From the IMG/VR virus record IMGVR_UViG_3300033148_001810, positions 1-28,950 of that record: a stretch of 28,950 bases of DNA. The stretch is one strand, 5' to 3'. Shown here in pieces: positions 5,762 to 12,413 of the stretch; the first letter of the stretch is position 1, and each line of letters starts with the position of its first letter. The notes under the pieces are model-generated. The model was not told the origin of the DNA. It saw only the letters and a list, made by a program, of their open reading frames with translations, and made no database searches. Made by a program: the position numbers and the translations under genes. Source of the stretch: a virus.

Positions 5762-5983
5762 ATGAAGAAATATTACATGCACACAATAAATAGAGAGCCT
5801 GCATTTTTTGATGGGTGGCAAATCACTTTTGGGGTGAGGTATAGCCCGCACAAACATAACCTATTGTCTGCATCATTAAAACAGATAAGAGCCGAACAAA
5901 AACTTACGAAGAAGAATCGAGAATTTGCAGGCTTCGATTACGAAGTTGGGGAATACGGATATTTAGTAGTTTACGGATTATAA
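5762..5983 (+). CDS. Small hypothetical protein (73 aa)
   Basis: An excellent ribosome binding site (AGGAGGTTGAG) directly precedes MKKYYMHTINREPAFFDG. The N-terminal half is aromatic and strand-like (AFFDGWQITFGVRY), followed by a basic helix (LKQIRAEQKLTKKNREFAG) and a C-terminal strand (GEYGYLVVYGL). No motif is recognised. It is separated from its neighbours by 56 and 27 bases and has its own strong translation start, so it is probably expressed independently of coupling. Confidence 0.65.
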   Translation: MKKYYMHTINREPAFFDGWQITFGVRYSPHKHNLLSASLKQIRAEQKLTKKNREFAGFDYEVGEYGYLVVYGL

Positions 5984-6010
5984 CACCCACTACACTGTGA
6001 TGGAGGAGAG

Positions 6011-6217
6011 ATGATGAGCTTACCGCCAATTACTGAAGAAGATAAGCCCGCTATTGAGTCAATAATTAAAAGGCTGAAACGGTTAAGAAAGCGTGATGCC
6101 GAACATCAATCAAGAGCCAATAACGGTAGCTCATACGGAAATCCAAATCTTGATGATGCCATTAAAGGGCTTGTCGACTTTGGAGCTATGAAGGGTTGGT
6201 GGGGCTTTCAGGATTAA
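6011..6217 (+). CDS. Small basic hypothetical protein (68 aa)
   Basis: GGAGGAGAG precedes tandem ATGs at 6011 and 6014 (MMSLPPITEED). The middle is a very basic helix (IIKRLKRLRKRDAEHQSRAN) that could bind nucleic acid. The C-terminus (LDDAIKGLVDFGAMKGWWGF) is hydrophobic and tryptophan-rich. The combination could be a small DNA- or RNA-binding protein, but this is composition only. Its last bases overlap by 4 the antisense gene ending at 6214. Confidence 0.6.
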   Translation: MMSLPPITEEDKPAIESIIKRLKRLRKRDAEHQSRANNGSSYGNPNLDDAIKGLVDFGAMKGWWGFQD

Positions 6218-6513
6218 TTATGGCTATCTGCATGGCTATTAAACCTAATAATATGGGAGGCAAGTTCTTTTGAGCAATCTAGAGTTTGGATTATGGGTAT
6301 TTTTTGCGGTTCTGTATTCTGTGGTAATGGTTTGGCTGCTGATTGATATAGTGGCGAGCTTGGTGGTTCGTCGATTACGCGGTAAATGTCATACCCAGAC
6401 AGAGACAGAAACAGTCCCAAGAGAATCAGTACAGCCTTCTTGTTCTCCAGTAAAGGATGAACCCAGTTCTCAGAGAAGGTCTTGAACCAGTTAGAATTTG
6501 AAGGAGTAGCCAC
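6214..6513 (-). CDS. Small single-span membrane protein, last late gene (99 aa)
   Basis: It starts at GTG (6513), overlapping the YadA-anchor gene by 23 bases. It reads MATPSNSNWFKTF, with one membrane helix at about residues 27-45 (AVLILLGLFLSLSGYDIY) and a proline-rich outer segment (EPPSSPLYQSAAKPLPQ). A single N-terminal span with a proline-rich tail is compatible with a spanin-like or accessory lysis protein, and the position directly after the lysis genes fits, but no lipobox or coiled coil proves it. It converges with, and overlaps, the rightward operon's last gene. Confidence 0.55.
   Translation of the reverse strand: MATPSNSNWFKTFSENWVHPLLENKKAVLILLGLFLSLSGYDIYRVIDEPPSSPLYQSAAKPLPQNTEPQKIPIIQTLDCSKELASHIIRFNSHADSHN
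6270..6485 (+). CDS. Small membrane protein at the end of the rightward operon (71 aa)
   Basis: It starts at TTG (6270) with GGGAGG 9 bases upstream. The TTG overlaps the stop of a 17-codon frame (6220-6272, MAICMAIKPNNMG...) as TTGA, suggesting coupling. Residues 5-29 (EFGLWVFFAVLYSVVMVWLLIDIVA) form one long membrane span, followed by a basic stretch (RRLRGK) and a polar, Ser/Thr-rich tail. Almost its whole length lies antisense to the late minus-strand gene 6214-6513, which also encodes a membrane span. Composition and ribosome binding site support it, but the antisense partner could be the only real gene. Confidence 0.45.
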   Translation: MSNLEFGLWVFFAVLYSVVMVWLLIDIVASLVVRRLRGKCHTQTETETVPRESVQPSCSPVKDEPSSQRRS

Positions 6514-6847
6514 TACCTATCCCTATATTGCCATCCTCGTACCCCAGAGAGCCGCTAAGAAGCCCACTGTCCTTGTTGAACCGTTTACCAATGGCGAAGC
6601 TAATCGCGTTAGAGCCGTTCATAGAGCCCACAGCGATTGACCCTTGAAGTGGAATATACCTGGAATCAAGATGTAGGTTTGAGGTAGCCATCGCCATCGC
6701 AGATTTAATGTCTTTCTTGATCGTGGTTGTATTGTTCACCACGTATTCATGGTGGGAGCCAGAGGCGAATATATCCGATGGGCCTAAGACCATCAGCAGG
6801 ATAAATATCACAATTAGCACGATAGATTCAAGGTGTGGATATTTCAT
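6491..6847 (-). CDS. YadA-type trimeric outer-membrane anchor, phage-encoded (118 aa)
   Basis: Residues 1-29 look like a signal peptide or membrane helix (SIVLIVIFILLMVLG ... FASG). A short stalk (HHEYVVNNTTTIKKDI) leads into AMAMATSNLHLD, then four amphipathic strands: GSIAVGSMNGS, AISFAIGKRF, SGLLSGSLGYE, NIGIGSGYSFKF, ending in Phe. This is the layout of the YadA membrane-anchor domain, where three chains make one 12-stranded barrel, and the C-terminal Phe is the usual outer-membrane assembly signal. No passenger adhesin is present. Placed right after the holin gene (4-base overlap), it may permeabilise the outer membrane at lysis or modify the cell surface; both are inferences. Confidence 0.65.
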   Translation of the reverse strand: MKYPHLESIVLIVIFILLMVLGPSDIFASGSHHEYVVNNTTTIKKDIKSAMAMATSNLHLDSRYIPLQGSIAVGSMNGSNAISFAIGKRFNKDSGLLSGSLGYEDGNIGIGSGYSFKF

Positions 6848-7350
6848 TTTTGCCCCATTAATTCAGTTTTCTTCTTGCTGCCAGCACTTGAGCCAAAGTA
6901 ATAATTCCCCACCTGAGTAAGCATGGCTGTCAATGCGCCAAGTAAAATACTTACCGGCTGCATGGCTTTGTCTGGGATGTCGGCAAAAGCTATGGCGTAT
7001 AAGGTAGCAAAGAACCCAATAACGATTACAGTAGCGAGTATCTTAGGGGCATTATCTCCGGTCTTGATCTCACGCTCACGGGCGTTGGCCCGGTCATCAG
7101 AAGCAATGCGCTCCAGATCAACACCGGCCTTCTCCATGTCCGTTTTAAACTTAGCGTCAACCTCTTTGACTTTCAGCAGGTCGGCAGGAGAGGCGTTAGC
7201 CAGAGCTAACTCGACCTCATCCTTGCCCGCATCTTCATTGCCTAACAAGGCTCCACCAAGGGCTTTAACCGCCATGCCAGCGACAGGCCCACCAAGAGCC
7301 GTAGCAATAGTCGGCGCGATACTGCCTAGCAAACTTTTCCAATCATCCAT
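6844..7350 (-). CDS. Holin, 3TM superfamily (168 aa)
   Basis: The protein starts MDDWKSLLGSIAPTIATALG, an amphipathic N-terminal segment rich in Gly and Ala to about residue 37. A charged helical linker follows (GKDEVELALANASPADLLKVKEVDAKF), then two clear spans at 102-123 (PKILATVIVIGFFATLYAIAFA) and 130-152, and a basic tail (SKKKTELMGQK). This is the pattern of the holin of 3TMs family. The start at 7350 is chosen over the TTG at 7365 because GGAGGAAGTAGCA leads into this ATG. It would form the inner-membrane lesion that releases lysis enzymes. Confidence 0.8.
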   Translation of the reverse strand: MDDWKSLLGSIAPTIATALGGPVAGMAVKALGGALLGNEDAGKDEVELALANASPADLLKVKEVDAKFKTDMEKAGVDLERIASDDRANAREREIKTGDNAPKILATVIVIGFFATLYAIAFADIPDKAMQPVSILLGALTAMLTQVGNYYFGSSAGSKKKTELMGQK

Positions 7351-7352
7351 TG

Positions 7353-7646
7353 CTACTTCCTCCAATATACCCGCGCTTCTTTAGTTAATGTGGAAATACT
7401 TTCTTTATTCTCCTGACTGCGAGCATCAAGATTCTGCACGAAAGCAGCTGTAATTATACCCTGTTCTCGAATCTTCCTCACATCACTGACAATACTTGCC
7501 ATCCCATTGGTGACAGTATTGGAATTAGTTGTGTAGACATAAGTAATCAGACCCATGAATAACATAATAAGACTACCAGTGAGGCCAAAAAGCACCTTTA
7601 TCACTGTTACCCCGTCAGAGCTTCTATGTTTATGTTGCGGTTCCAT
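7353..7646 (-). CDS. Single-span membrane protein in the lysis cassette (97 aa)
   Basis: A polar N-terminus (MEPQHKHRSSDGV) is followed by one membrane helix at about 16-38 (IKVLFGLTGSLIMLFMGLITYVY). The rest is a polar, probably coiled helical segment (IVSDVRKIREQG ... LDARSQENKESISTLTKEA). The layout, N-terminal span plus periplasmic helix, resembles inner-membrane spanins or XhlA-type holin partners. It overlaps the DUF5675 gene by 17 bases and ends 2 bases before the holin start, so the three are one unit. No lipoprotein partner was seen, so the spanin label is not secure. Confidence 0.65.
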   Translation of the reverse strand: MEPQHKHRSSDGVTVIKVLFGLTGSLIMLFMGLITYVYTTNSNTVTNGMASIVSDVRKIREQGIITAAFVQNLDARSQENKESISTLTKEARVYWRK

Positions 7647-8055
7647 TCTGCCACCTTATTGTTAGTGTGTGTTCTGATTCTCTCGCAAGAATAGCTAAGA
7701 AATACTCCATAGCATGTCGTGAGCTAATAACATTCCAGCTATCCCCTATATTCCTGCCTAGCCCTATACAGCCTGCAAGCTCTGATTGTTTATTCGCTAC
7801 ATGGAAAAGTATTCCCCAGCGTTTATCGGGGGCTTCCCAATGAGTAACACCATCACCTTCCAGCGCCCATGTCTCACCATGTCTACGAGAATTATGAGGG
7901 ACTAATTTATAATCCCCATCAGGTATACAGGAGATATTCGACCTATTATCAAGCCATTCCCTCTCAACTGAATAAAGGGTCATACCTTCAATCTCTAGCT
8001 CCCCAAACGTACCTTTACCGGGGATAGAGCCGTATCTTGTAAGGGTTAGGTTCAT
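7630..8055 (-). CDS. DUF5675 family protein, possible lysis enzyme (141 aa)
   Basis: The family pattern is clear: LTRYGSIPGKGTFGELEIEG near the start, LYSVEREWLDNRSNISCIPDG (27-47, the W-L-D-N ... S-C-I-P-x-G box), YKLVPHNS, then WGILFHVANKQSELAGCIGLG (80-100) with the H and the GCIG cysteine conserved. DUF5675 proteins are common in phages beside lysis genes and are sometimes proposed as peptidoglycan hydrolases, but the activity is not established to my knowledge. It takes the place where an endolysin would be expected, before the membrane proteins of the cassette, and no other endolysin is visible in the window. Confidence 0.75.
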   Translation of the reverse strand: MNLTLTRYGSIPGKGTFGELEIEGMTLYSVEREWLDNRSNISCIPDGDYKLVPHNSRRHGETWALEGDGVTHWEAPDKRWGILFHVANKQSELAGCIGLGRNIGDSWNVISSRHAMEYFLAILARESEHTLTIRWQNGTAT

Positions 8056-9888
8056 TTAATTACCAACGTAAAATCTGATAGCGCCTAAATCTACCTCTGG
8101 CCCAGACCCAACATCTACAGTGACCGCGCCAGTGCTTGCAGTGATAAAAAGCCTTGCATGTGCGTTATTACCGCTAGTAGTAAAATAATGATTGAATCCT
8201 GGTCTTAGCTCTAATGGGAAAGTGAATATAGTCGACGAGCCAGAAGATACACTACCTCGGCAAGTAACTAACCCTTCTGCGTCTACTCGATAACCTGCCT
8301 GTGCAAAGGGAGTTCCAAATTCGTTAACCCAGCTATTTTCCAATGTAGGCGCAACCCACAAAGCATCTCGCCCCACACTCAAGATACCTCCCTCGACCTG
8401 ATCTCTGAATATGCCGCTATACGCATAAGGTAAGGATTCTGGTGGCTGGATGACAATATTTGGAGCAACTAAGGTTAAATTTGAGCTTTGCTTTATTGGG
8501 TAATGGCTATGCACTACACCCTCCGTTCCCTGCACAGTCTGGTTAACGGGTACAGAAAAAGTATCATCATTTATTCTCGTAATTACATGCTCACCATCTA
8601 TGTTCGGCGTTCCGTTTGTACCTGTAAATGTATGCGTGTCTTGATCGGTAAGACCATGTCCAACCACCGTAACAACAGCCGGATTAGCTACACTTATATC
8701 TGTAATGTCTTGATCTGCCAAAAGATCAAATCTCGTACCATTCACGTTAAATCCAACTAAGGATGCTGCGGCAGAAGCATCTAACCTAAATCCATAGACT
8801 GGATCACCTCCAGTAAGTTTTTCTCCGCTGCAACCTAAGAATGAAAACGGGCCTAATGGGTGAGAAGGAACAGCTCCAGTGAAGTTCATATGCACATAAG
8901 AGCCAGAAAAAGGAACCATATAAGTTCCGATGAATGACCAGCTGCCCATTGATTGAGTAACTTCCATATAAATACAAGCCGCAGCCGCATCGGTTGATGA
9001 GTTGATAAGGTATAAGTTGCCAGTTGCTACGCTAACTAGGTTAGTAGATGTAGTTAAGCTATCAACAGATAAATCATCTGCTGCACTTGTGTAAAAACAA
9101 TATTTCCCACCGCTGCCTAGATTATGTACGTACAAGTCACCCCATGTATTAACTTCAGAAGCGATAGAATAAATAGCGGCTACACTGAAAGTACCCTGTA
9201 TTCTTAGGAGGTCTATATTGTGGTGGCCCGCTGAATTAGCCGAATTCCTACCAAGTAATAACCCGGTTTTTGGATGATTTGCGGGATCAGTTTCAATCGC
9301 AAAATCTTTTAAAGTAACAAAAGATGCACCTTTCAAAGACAGGACAGAAGCCCCTGTATGCTGCCCATAAAAGGTTGTTGCCCCCAAATACCCGACAACC
9401 TCATCAAACTTTCCTCTACTGTCGCCGGTTAGTTTAAGACCCCAGAATAGCTGTAACTCACTGGTTAATAGGTATGACCCGGCAGGGGCATGTACATGCC
9501 CTCTCTTGGTCAGCTTTACAGAATCAATAGCATTCTGGATTGCTGTAGTATCATCCGTACCAGTATCGGCTACTCTGTCATAATCACCCTTCGCGCCATA
9601 TCTTCTTACGTCACCTACAGGATATTCGTAATCCGTTACACCTGTCTCCCCAGCTAGGATAGGATAGTAAATAAGATGATAGCCTTTAGTACCATCGTCT
9701 GTAACGATAGAAGCAAGGTCATCAAAAGCTGATTCAGTAGCGTCATTAATCGCAGTAGCAAAGACCTGATTAGGGTCGCTTAGCTTACCTTTAATGGTTG
9801 CCCATTTTACTTTGTTGTCTTCAGAGATAGACCCATCATCGTTAGGGGGTGATGTGTTATATCCGCTTTGACTAGGCTTCGAGTACAT
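8056..9888 (-). CDS. Tailspike with pectate-lyase-like beta-helix (610 aa)
   Basis: Residues 1-58 form a virion-attachment module (YNTSPPNDDGSISEDNKVKW) shared with the 334-aa fibre protein. Residues about 92-160 carry the pectate-lyase-3 start (DVRRYGAKGD...DTTAIQNAIDS, HAPAGSYLLTSEL), followed by repetitive short strands to about 390 as expected of a right-handed beta-helix. Residues 393-458 (VVTVVGHGLTDQDTHTF...DDTFSVPV) are an inserted FCCH-like domain. The C-terminal 100 residues (NEFGTPFAQAGYRVDAEGLVTCRG...) resemble a tip or trimerisation domain of receptor-binding proteins. Likely a trimeric spike that binds and perhaps cleaves surface polysaccharide. Catalytic residues cannot be named by eye. 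Confidence 0.8.
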   Translation of the reverse strand: MYSKPSQSGYNTSPPNDDGSISEDNKVKWATIKGKLSDPNQVFATAINDATESAFDDLASIVTDDGTKGYHLIYYPILAGETGVTDYEYPVGDVRRYGAKGDYDRVADTGTDDTTAIQNAIDSVKLTKRGHVHAPAGSYLLTSELQLFWGLKLTGDSRGKFDEVVGYLGATTFYGQHTGASVLSLKGASFVTLKDFAIETDPANHPKTGLLLGRNSANSAGHHNIDLLRIQGTFSVAAIYSIASEVNTWGDLYVHNLGSGGKYCFYTSAADDLSVDSLTTSTNLVSVATGNLYLINSSTDAAAACIYMEVTQSMGSWSFIGTYMVPFSGSYVHMNFTGAVPSHPLGPFSFLGCSGEKLTGGDPVYGFRLDASAAASLVGFNVNGTRFDLLADQDITDISVANPAVVTVVGHGLTDQDTHTFTGTNGTPNIDGEHVITRINDDTFSVPVNQTVQGTEGVVHSHYPIKQSSNLTLVAPNIVIQPPESLPYAYSGIFRDQVEGGILSVGRDALWVAPTLENSWVNEFGTPFAQAGYRVDAEGLVTCRGSVSSGSSTIFTFPLELRPGFNHYFTTSGNNAHARLFITASTGAVTVDVGSGPEVDLGAIRFYVGN

Positions 9889-9892
9889 TTTA

Positions 9893-10108
9893 CTATTTAA
9901 TCCTGTATTTTATATAAAAGATATTCTGGTCATCAGGTTTTCCTTTGAGGCCATCGTTTAATCTTGACGAGTGCCAAAACCCATAGCTACCATCCTTGCT
10001 TTCAATCTGAACAATGCCTTTAAAGTCCTTATCCTGATGGCTGAAATCGTCCTCCATATCATAACCAAGACCTATAGACAGGCTTAATGACAGAAGAAAA
10101 CTATTCAT
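9893..10108 (-). CDS. Small exported beta-strand protein between tail genes (71 aa)
   Basis: It overlaps the fibre gene as ATGA and ends 4 bases before the tailspike start. The first 12 residues (MNSFLLSLSLSI) are hydrophobic and could be a short signal peptide. The rest is strand-like and amphipathic: GLGYDMED, FKGIVQIES, YGFWHSSRLNDGL, NIFYIKYRIK. The final strand pair with WHSS...N...Y loosely recalls the end of small outer-membrane barrels such as PagL-type enzymes, but it is far too short for a full barrel. Function unknown; it may be a tail-assembly helper or an exported accessory protein. Confidence 0.5.
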   Translation of the reverse strand: MNSFLLSLSLSIGLGYDMEDDFSHQDKDFKGIVQIESKDGSYGFWHSSRLNDGLKGKPDDQNIFYIKYRIK

Positions 10109-11109
10109 ACCGAGTTATATCCGTAGCCAGTTAACCATACATAAATGTTGGTGGCTTCAGTGCTAGATACCCAATACAACTCAAATACACCTGAAGAGGA
10201 AAATGGTATTTTAGTCACGCTATAATCTAAGGCATGTCCATGCCCTGCCGCATTGGTGTAATACCCGGTGGTCAAAATACCAGTATCAATCCCATAAGCT
10301 TCAGAGCTACCATCGCCCCTAGCGGCAAGGGTGGCAGAACGTACTGTATTGGCTGCGGTAGCAGAATCAGTCGCACTTGCATATATTCTCAATTCCACCC
10401 AGTCAGCGCCTAGAGGCACACTATCCAAAACGGCCCAGATGTGATCTGCCCCACTACCTGTTGGGCCTATTGACTCCCATGTAACGGCTGATACTGTTGA
10501 TGTAATATTAAGTTGGGTATTTGAGATGTTGGCATTGCCGCTTGCATTGTTTACAAATAAACCCATCCTTCCCGCGAGAGTCTCTGGGGTTATGAAAACA
10601 TCTGATGCTGTCCCAGCATCCGCTTGTGCTTGCGTAGCAATTTTTACTTGAACCGTCTGAAATCCACTAGCAGCAGCATTCACTACGAAACGGATATAAT
10701 CTAAAGAGTTCATGGTTACATCGGCAGTCACCGTGTTAATAGTGTCTGTAGAGGTAGTACGGGCCATTGTAATAACATTAGAACCTGTGTTCTTTACATC
10801 ACAGAACCAACCCGCTGTCAGAGTAGCTGCGTCTCCAAGAGTCGGGGTAGAAGCTCCTGACATCTCGATAAACTGATTATTATGACTAGCTCCAAGGGTC
10901 ACAGCAGCACTAACTACTGAAATAGGGCCATAGTCTAAAGCTGTATTAATATCAGTGTTTATAGCTTCAGCTAAAGTCTTTGGGGGGTCGGTCAGTTTAT
11001 TCTTTATCGTTGACCACTTAACCTTATTAGCCTCACTCGTAGCCCCGTCATCACTGGGGGGCGTTGAGTTATAGCCTGATATTGAGTTTGAACTGTACTT
11101 TGCTCCCAT
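10105..11109 (-). CDS. Tail fibre-like protein (334 aa)
   Basis: Residues about 13-58 (YNSTPPSDDGATSEANKVKW ... AINTDINTALD) match the N-terminus of the 610-aa tailspike, so both probably dock on the same tail site. Residues 64-157 look like a small beta domain (SAAVTLGASHNNQFIEMSG, FCDVKNTGSNVITM) common in phage fibres. Residues 158-182 (ATQAQADAGTASDVFITPETLA) are the typical fibre box A-T-x-A-x-A-D-A-G-T. The C-terminal 150 residues are Ser/Thr/Ala-rich strands, probably the receptor-binding tip (TTGYYTNAAGHGHALDYSV). A virion adhesin role is well supported; the receptor is unknown. Confidence 0.75.
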   Translation of the reverse strand: MGAKYSSNSISGYNSTPPSDDGATSEANKVKWSTIKNKLTDPPKTLAEAINTDINTALDYGPISVVSAAVTLGASHNNQFIEMSGASTPTLGDAATLTAGWFCDVKNTGSNVITMARTTSTDTINTVTADVTMNSLDYIRFVVNAAASGFQTVQVKIATQAQADAGTASDVFITPETLAGRMGLFVNNASGNANISNTQLNITSTVSAVTWESIGPTGSGADHIWAVLDSVPLGADWVELRIYASATDSATAANTVRSATLAARGDGSSEAYGIDTGILTTGYYTNAAGHGHALDYSVTKIPFSSSGVFELYWVSSTEATNIYVWLTGYGYNSV

Positions 11110-12413
11110 TATTTTTTCCTCACCACGCTTGATACCTTCCCTAAAACAGCAAATCTAGCAAGAGATTCTGCTCCTCTTTGTATTTTACCTTTACCGTGGG
11201 CTGCAATCTCTTTGGCAGATTTTGGAATCATAGTCTCAACAGCGTCAATAAGTTTATGTGATTTATCTAAAGTTGCCCTCACCCTAAGATCGGGGACAGA
11301 TTTATCAATAATATCATTAATGGAACCTCTTAATGATCTTACTACATCATTAAGAGGCAGTTCTTCAGGAGTATCAAAGACCGTTTTCTTTTTGTTCTTC
11401 ACTAACCTATCAAACTCCCTTCTTGCCTTAAGTAATCCGGCCGGTGTATTTGGGTGCTTGTCTAAAATATCCTTGCCTAATTGGACGAAAGCCTTAAGTC
11501 TTTTTTGACTTTCCAGTGGAACTAGCACATTAGTCTTCATGGCCTTATCAACTTCAAAATCAATAAGCTTATTTACTCCGTCTCTATTTATCCTTACTTT
11601 GGATGGGGCAAGCCTTTTATCAAGAGCGTCAAGCGTCTTAGTGATCTCTGACTGGATGACGTTCTGGTTTCTCAGTAAAGTGTTCTTTGGCCTAACGGCT
11701 CTTAATTTACCAACCTCTGTCGATACAGCTTTCTCGAAGTCCGTTAGATCAATCTCCACTTTCTTCCCAACCTGTCTTGAGCGAGAGGCTAATTCCTTCA
11801 TTTGAGTAGGGGTCGTATTCCTTAAAATAAGGTTATCAGTAAAGGTTTCTCTCTTTGTTCTTGCCTTTGCAGTCCTGCCAGCTCTCGTAGCCCTAAATGG
11901 AGATAGCGCAGACAGGACATTCGCCGCCGCTCCAACTTCCGCCATCGGCTTGGGGTGCTTTTCTTCTAAGGCTGAAAGCCCTTGCCCTACGGACTTAATT
12001 CCAGACATTAAAGAGCGGCCAATATCGGTGCTACGGAATGCAGCCATACCTCCCCGCGCTGTTCTTGCAGCTTCAGGGAACGCCCCTGCCAGCTCTGAGA
12101 TACCGGAAGAGATACCCTCGCCAACAACGTCTAAAGCCCCTCCAGCGACCTGGCCGGCTGTTTGAAGGCCAAGACTAGGTAGCCCCATTCTTTTATTCGG
12201 GTCAGTCTCTCCAGAGACGATATGACCTGCTAAACCAGCAATATTCTCACCGCGCTCTGCAAGTCTTTCTCCAGACCTCTCTAGGAACGATTGTTCTTGG
12301 GGCACTTGAGCTATAGGGGTCTGCCGCTCTTGAGCTTGGACAGCAAGCATTCTCTCCTTCTTTAATTGAAGGAGCCTGATTCTTTTCTGGATGTCTTCTT
12401 TTGAAACGGCCAC
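11109..12413 (-). CDS. Probable internal virion / DNA-ejection protein (434 aa)
   Basis: A mostly helical, basic protein. An N-terminal coiled stretch (KEDIQKRIRLLQLKKERMLAV) is followed by a Gly/Ala-rich amphipathic region at about 80-175 (GLQTAGQVAGGALDVVGEGI, AAANVLSALSPFRATRAGR) that could contact membrane. Then comes a long, Lys/Arg-rich helical half (TLDALDKRLAPSKVRINRDG ... LLKARREFDRLVKNKKKT). Proteins with this make-up between nozzle and fibre genes of podophages are usually carried in the capsid and ejected with DNA. It overlaps the next gene by one base (TAATG). No enzymatic motif is visible, so the call rests on composition and position. Confidence 0.6.
   Translation of the reverse strand: MAVSKEDIQKRIRLLQLKKERMLAVQAQERQTPIAQVPQEQSFLERSGERLAERGENIAGLAGHIVSGETDPNKRMGLPSLGLQTAGQVAGGALDVVGEGISSGISELAGAFPEAARTARGGMAAFRSTDIGRSLMSGIKSVGQGLSALEEKHPKPMAEVGAAANVLSALSPFRATRAGRTAKARTKRETFTDNLILRNTTPTQMKELASRSRQVGKKVEIDLTDFEKAVSTEVGKLRAVRPKNTLLRNQNVIQSEITKTLDALDKRLAPSKVRINRDGVNKLIDFEVDKAMKTNVLVPLESQKRLKAFVQLGKDILDKHPNTPAGLLKARREFDRLVKNKKKTVFDTPEELPLNDVVRSLRGSINDIIDKSVPDLRVRATLDKSHKLIDAVETMIPKSAKEIAAHGKGKIQRGAESLARFAVLGKVSSVVRKK

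Noticed and set aside
6923-7384. Plus-strand 153-aa frame opposite the holin
   Set aside because: Ala/Ser-rich shadow of the holin coding strand, with no start signal; the minus frame matches a known family.
11212-12165. Three plus-strand frames (98, 88 and 71 aa) opposite the ejection protein
   Set aside because: All are Ser/Leu-rich antisense shadows without ribosome binding sites, inside one long uninterrupted late gene.
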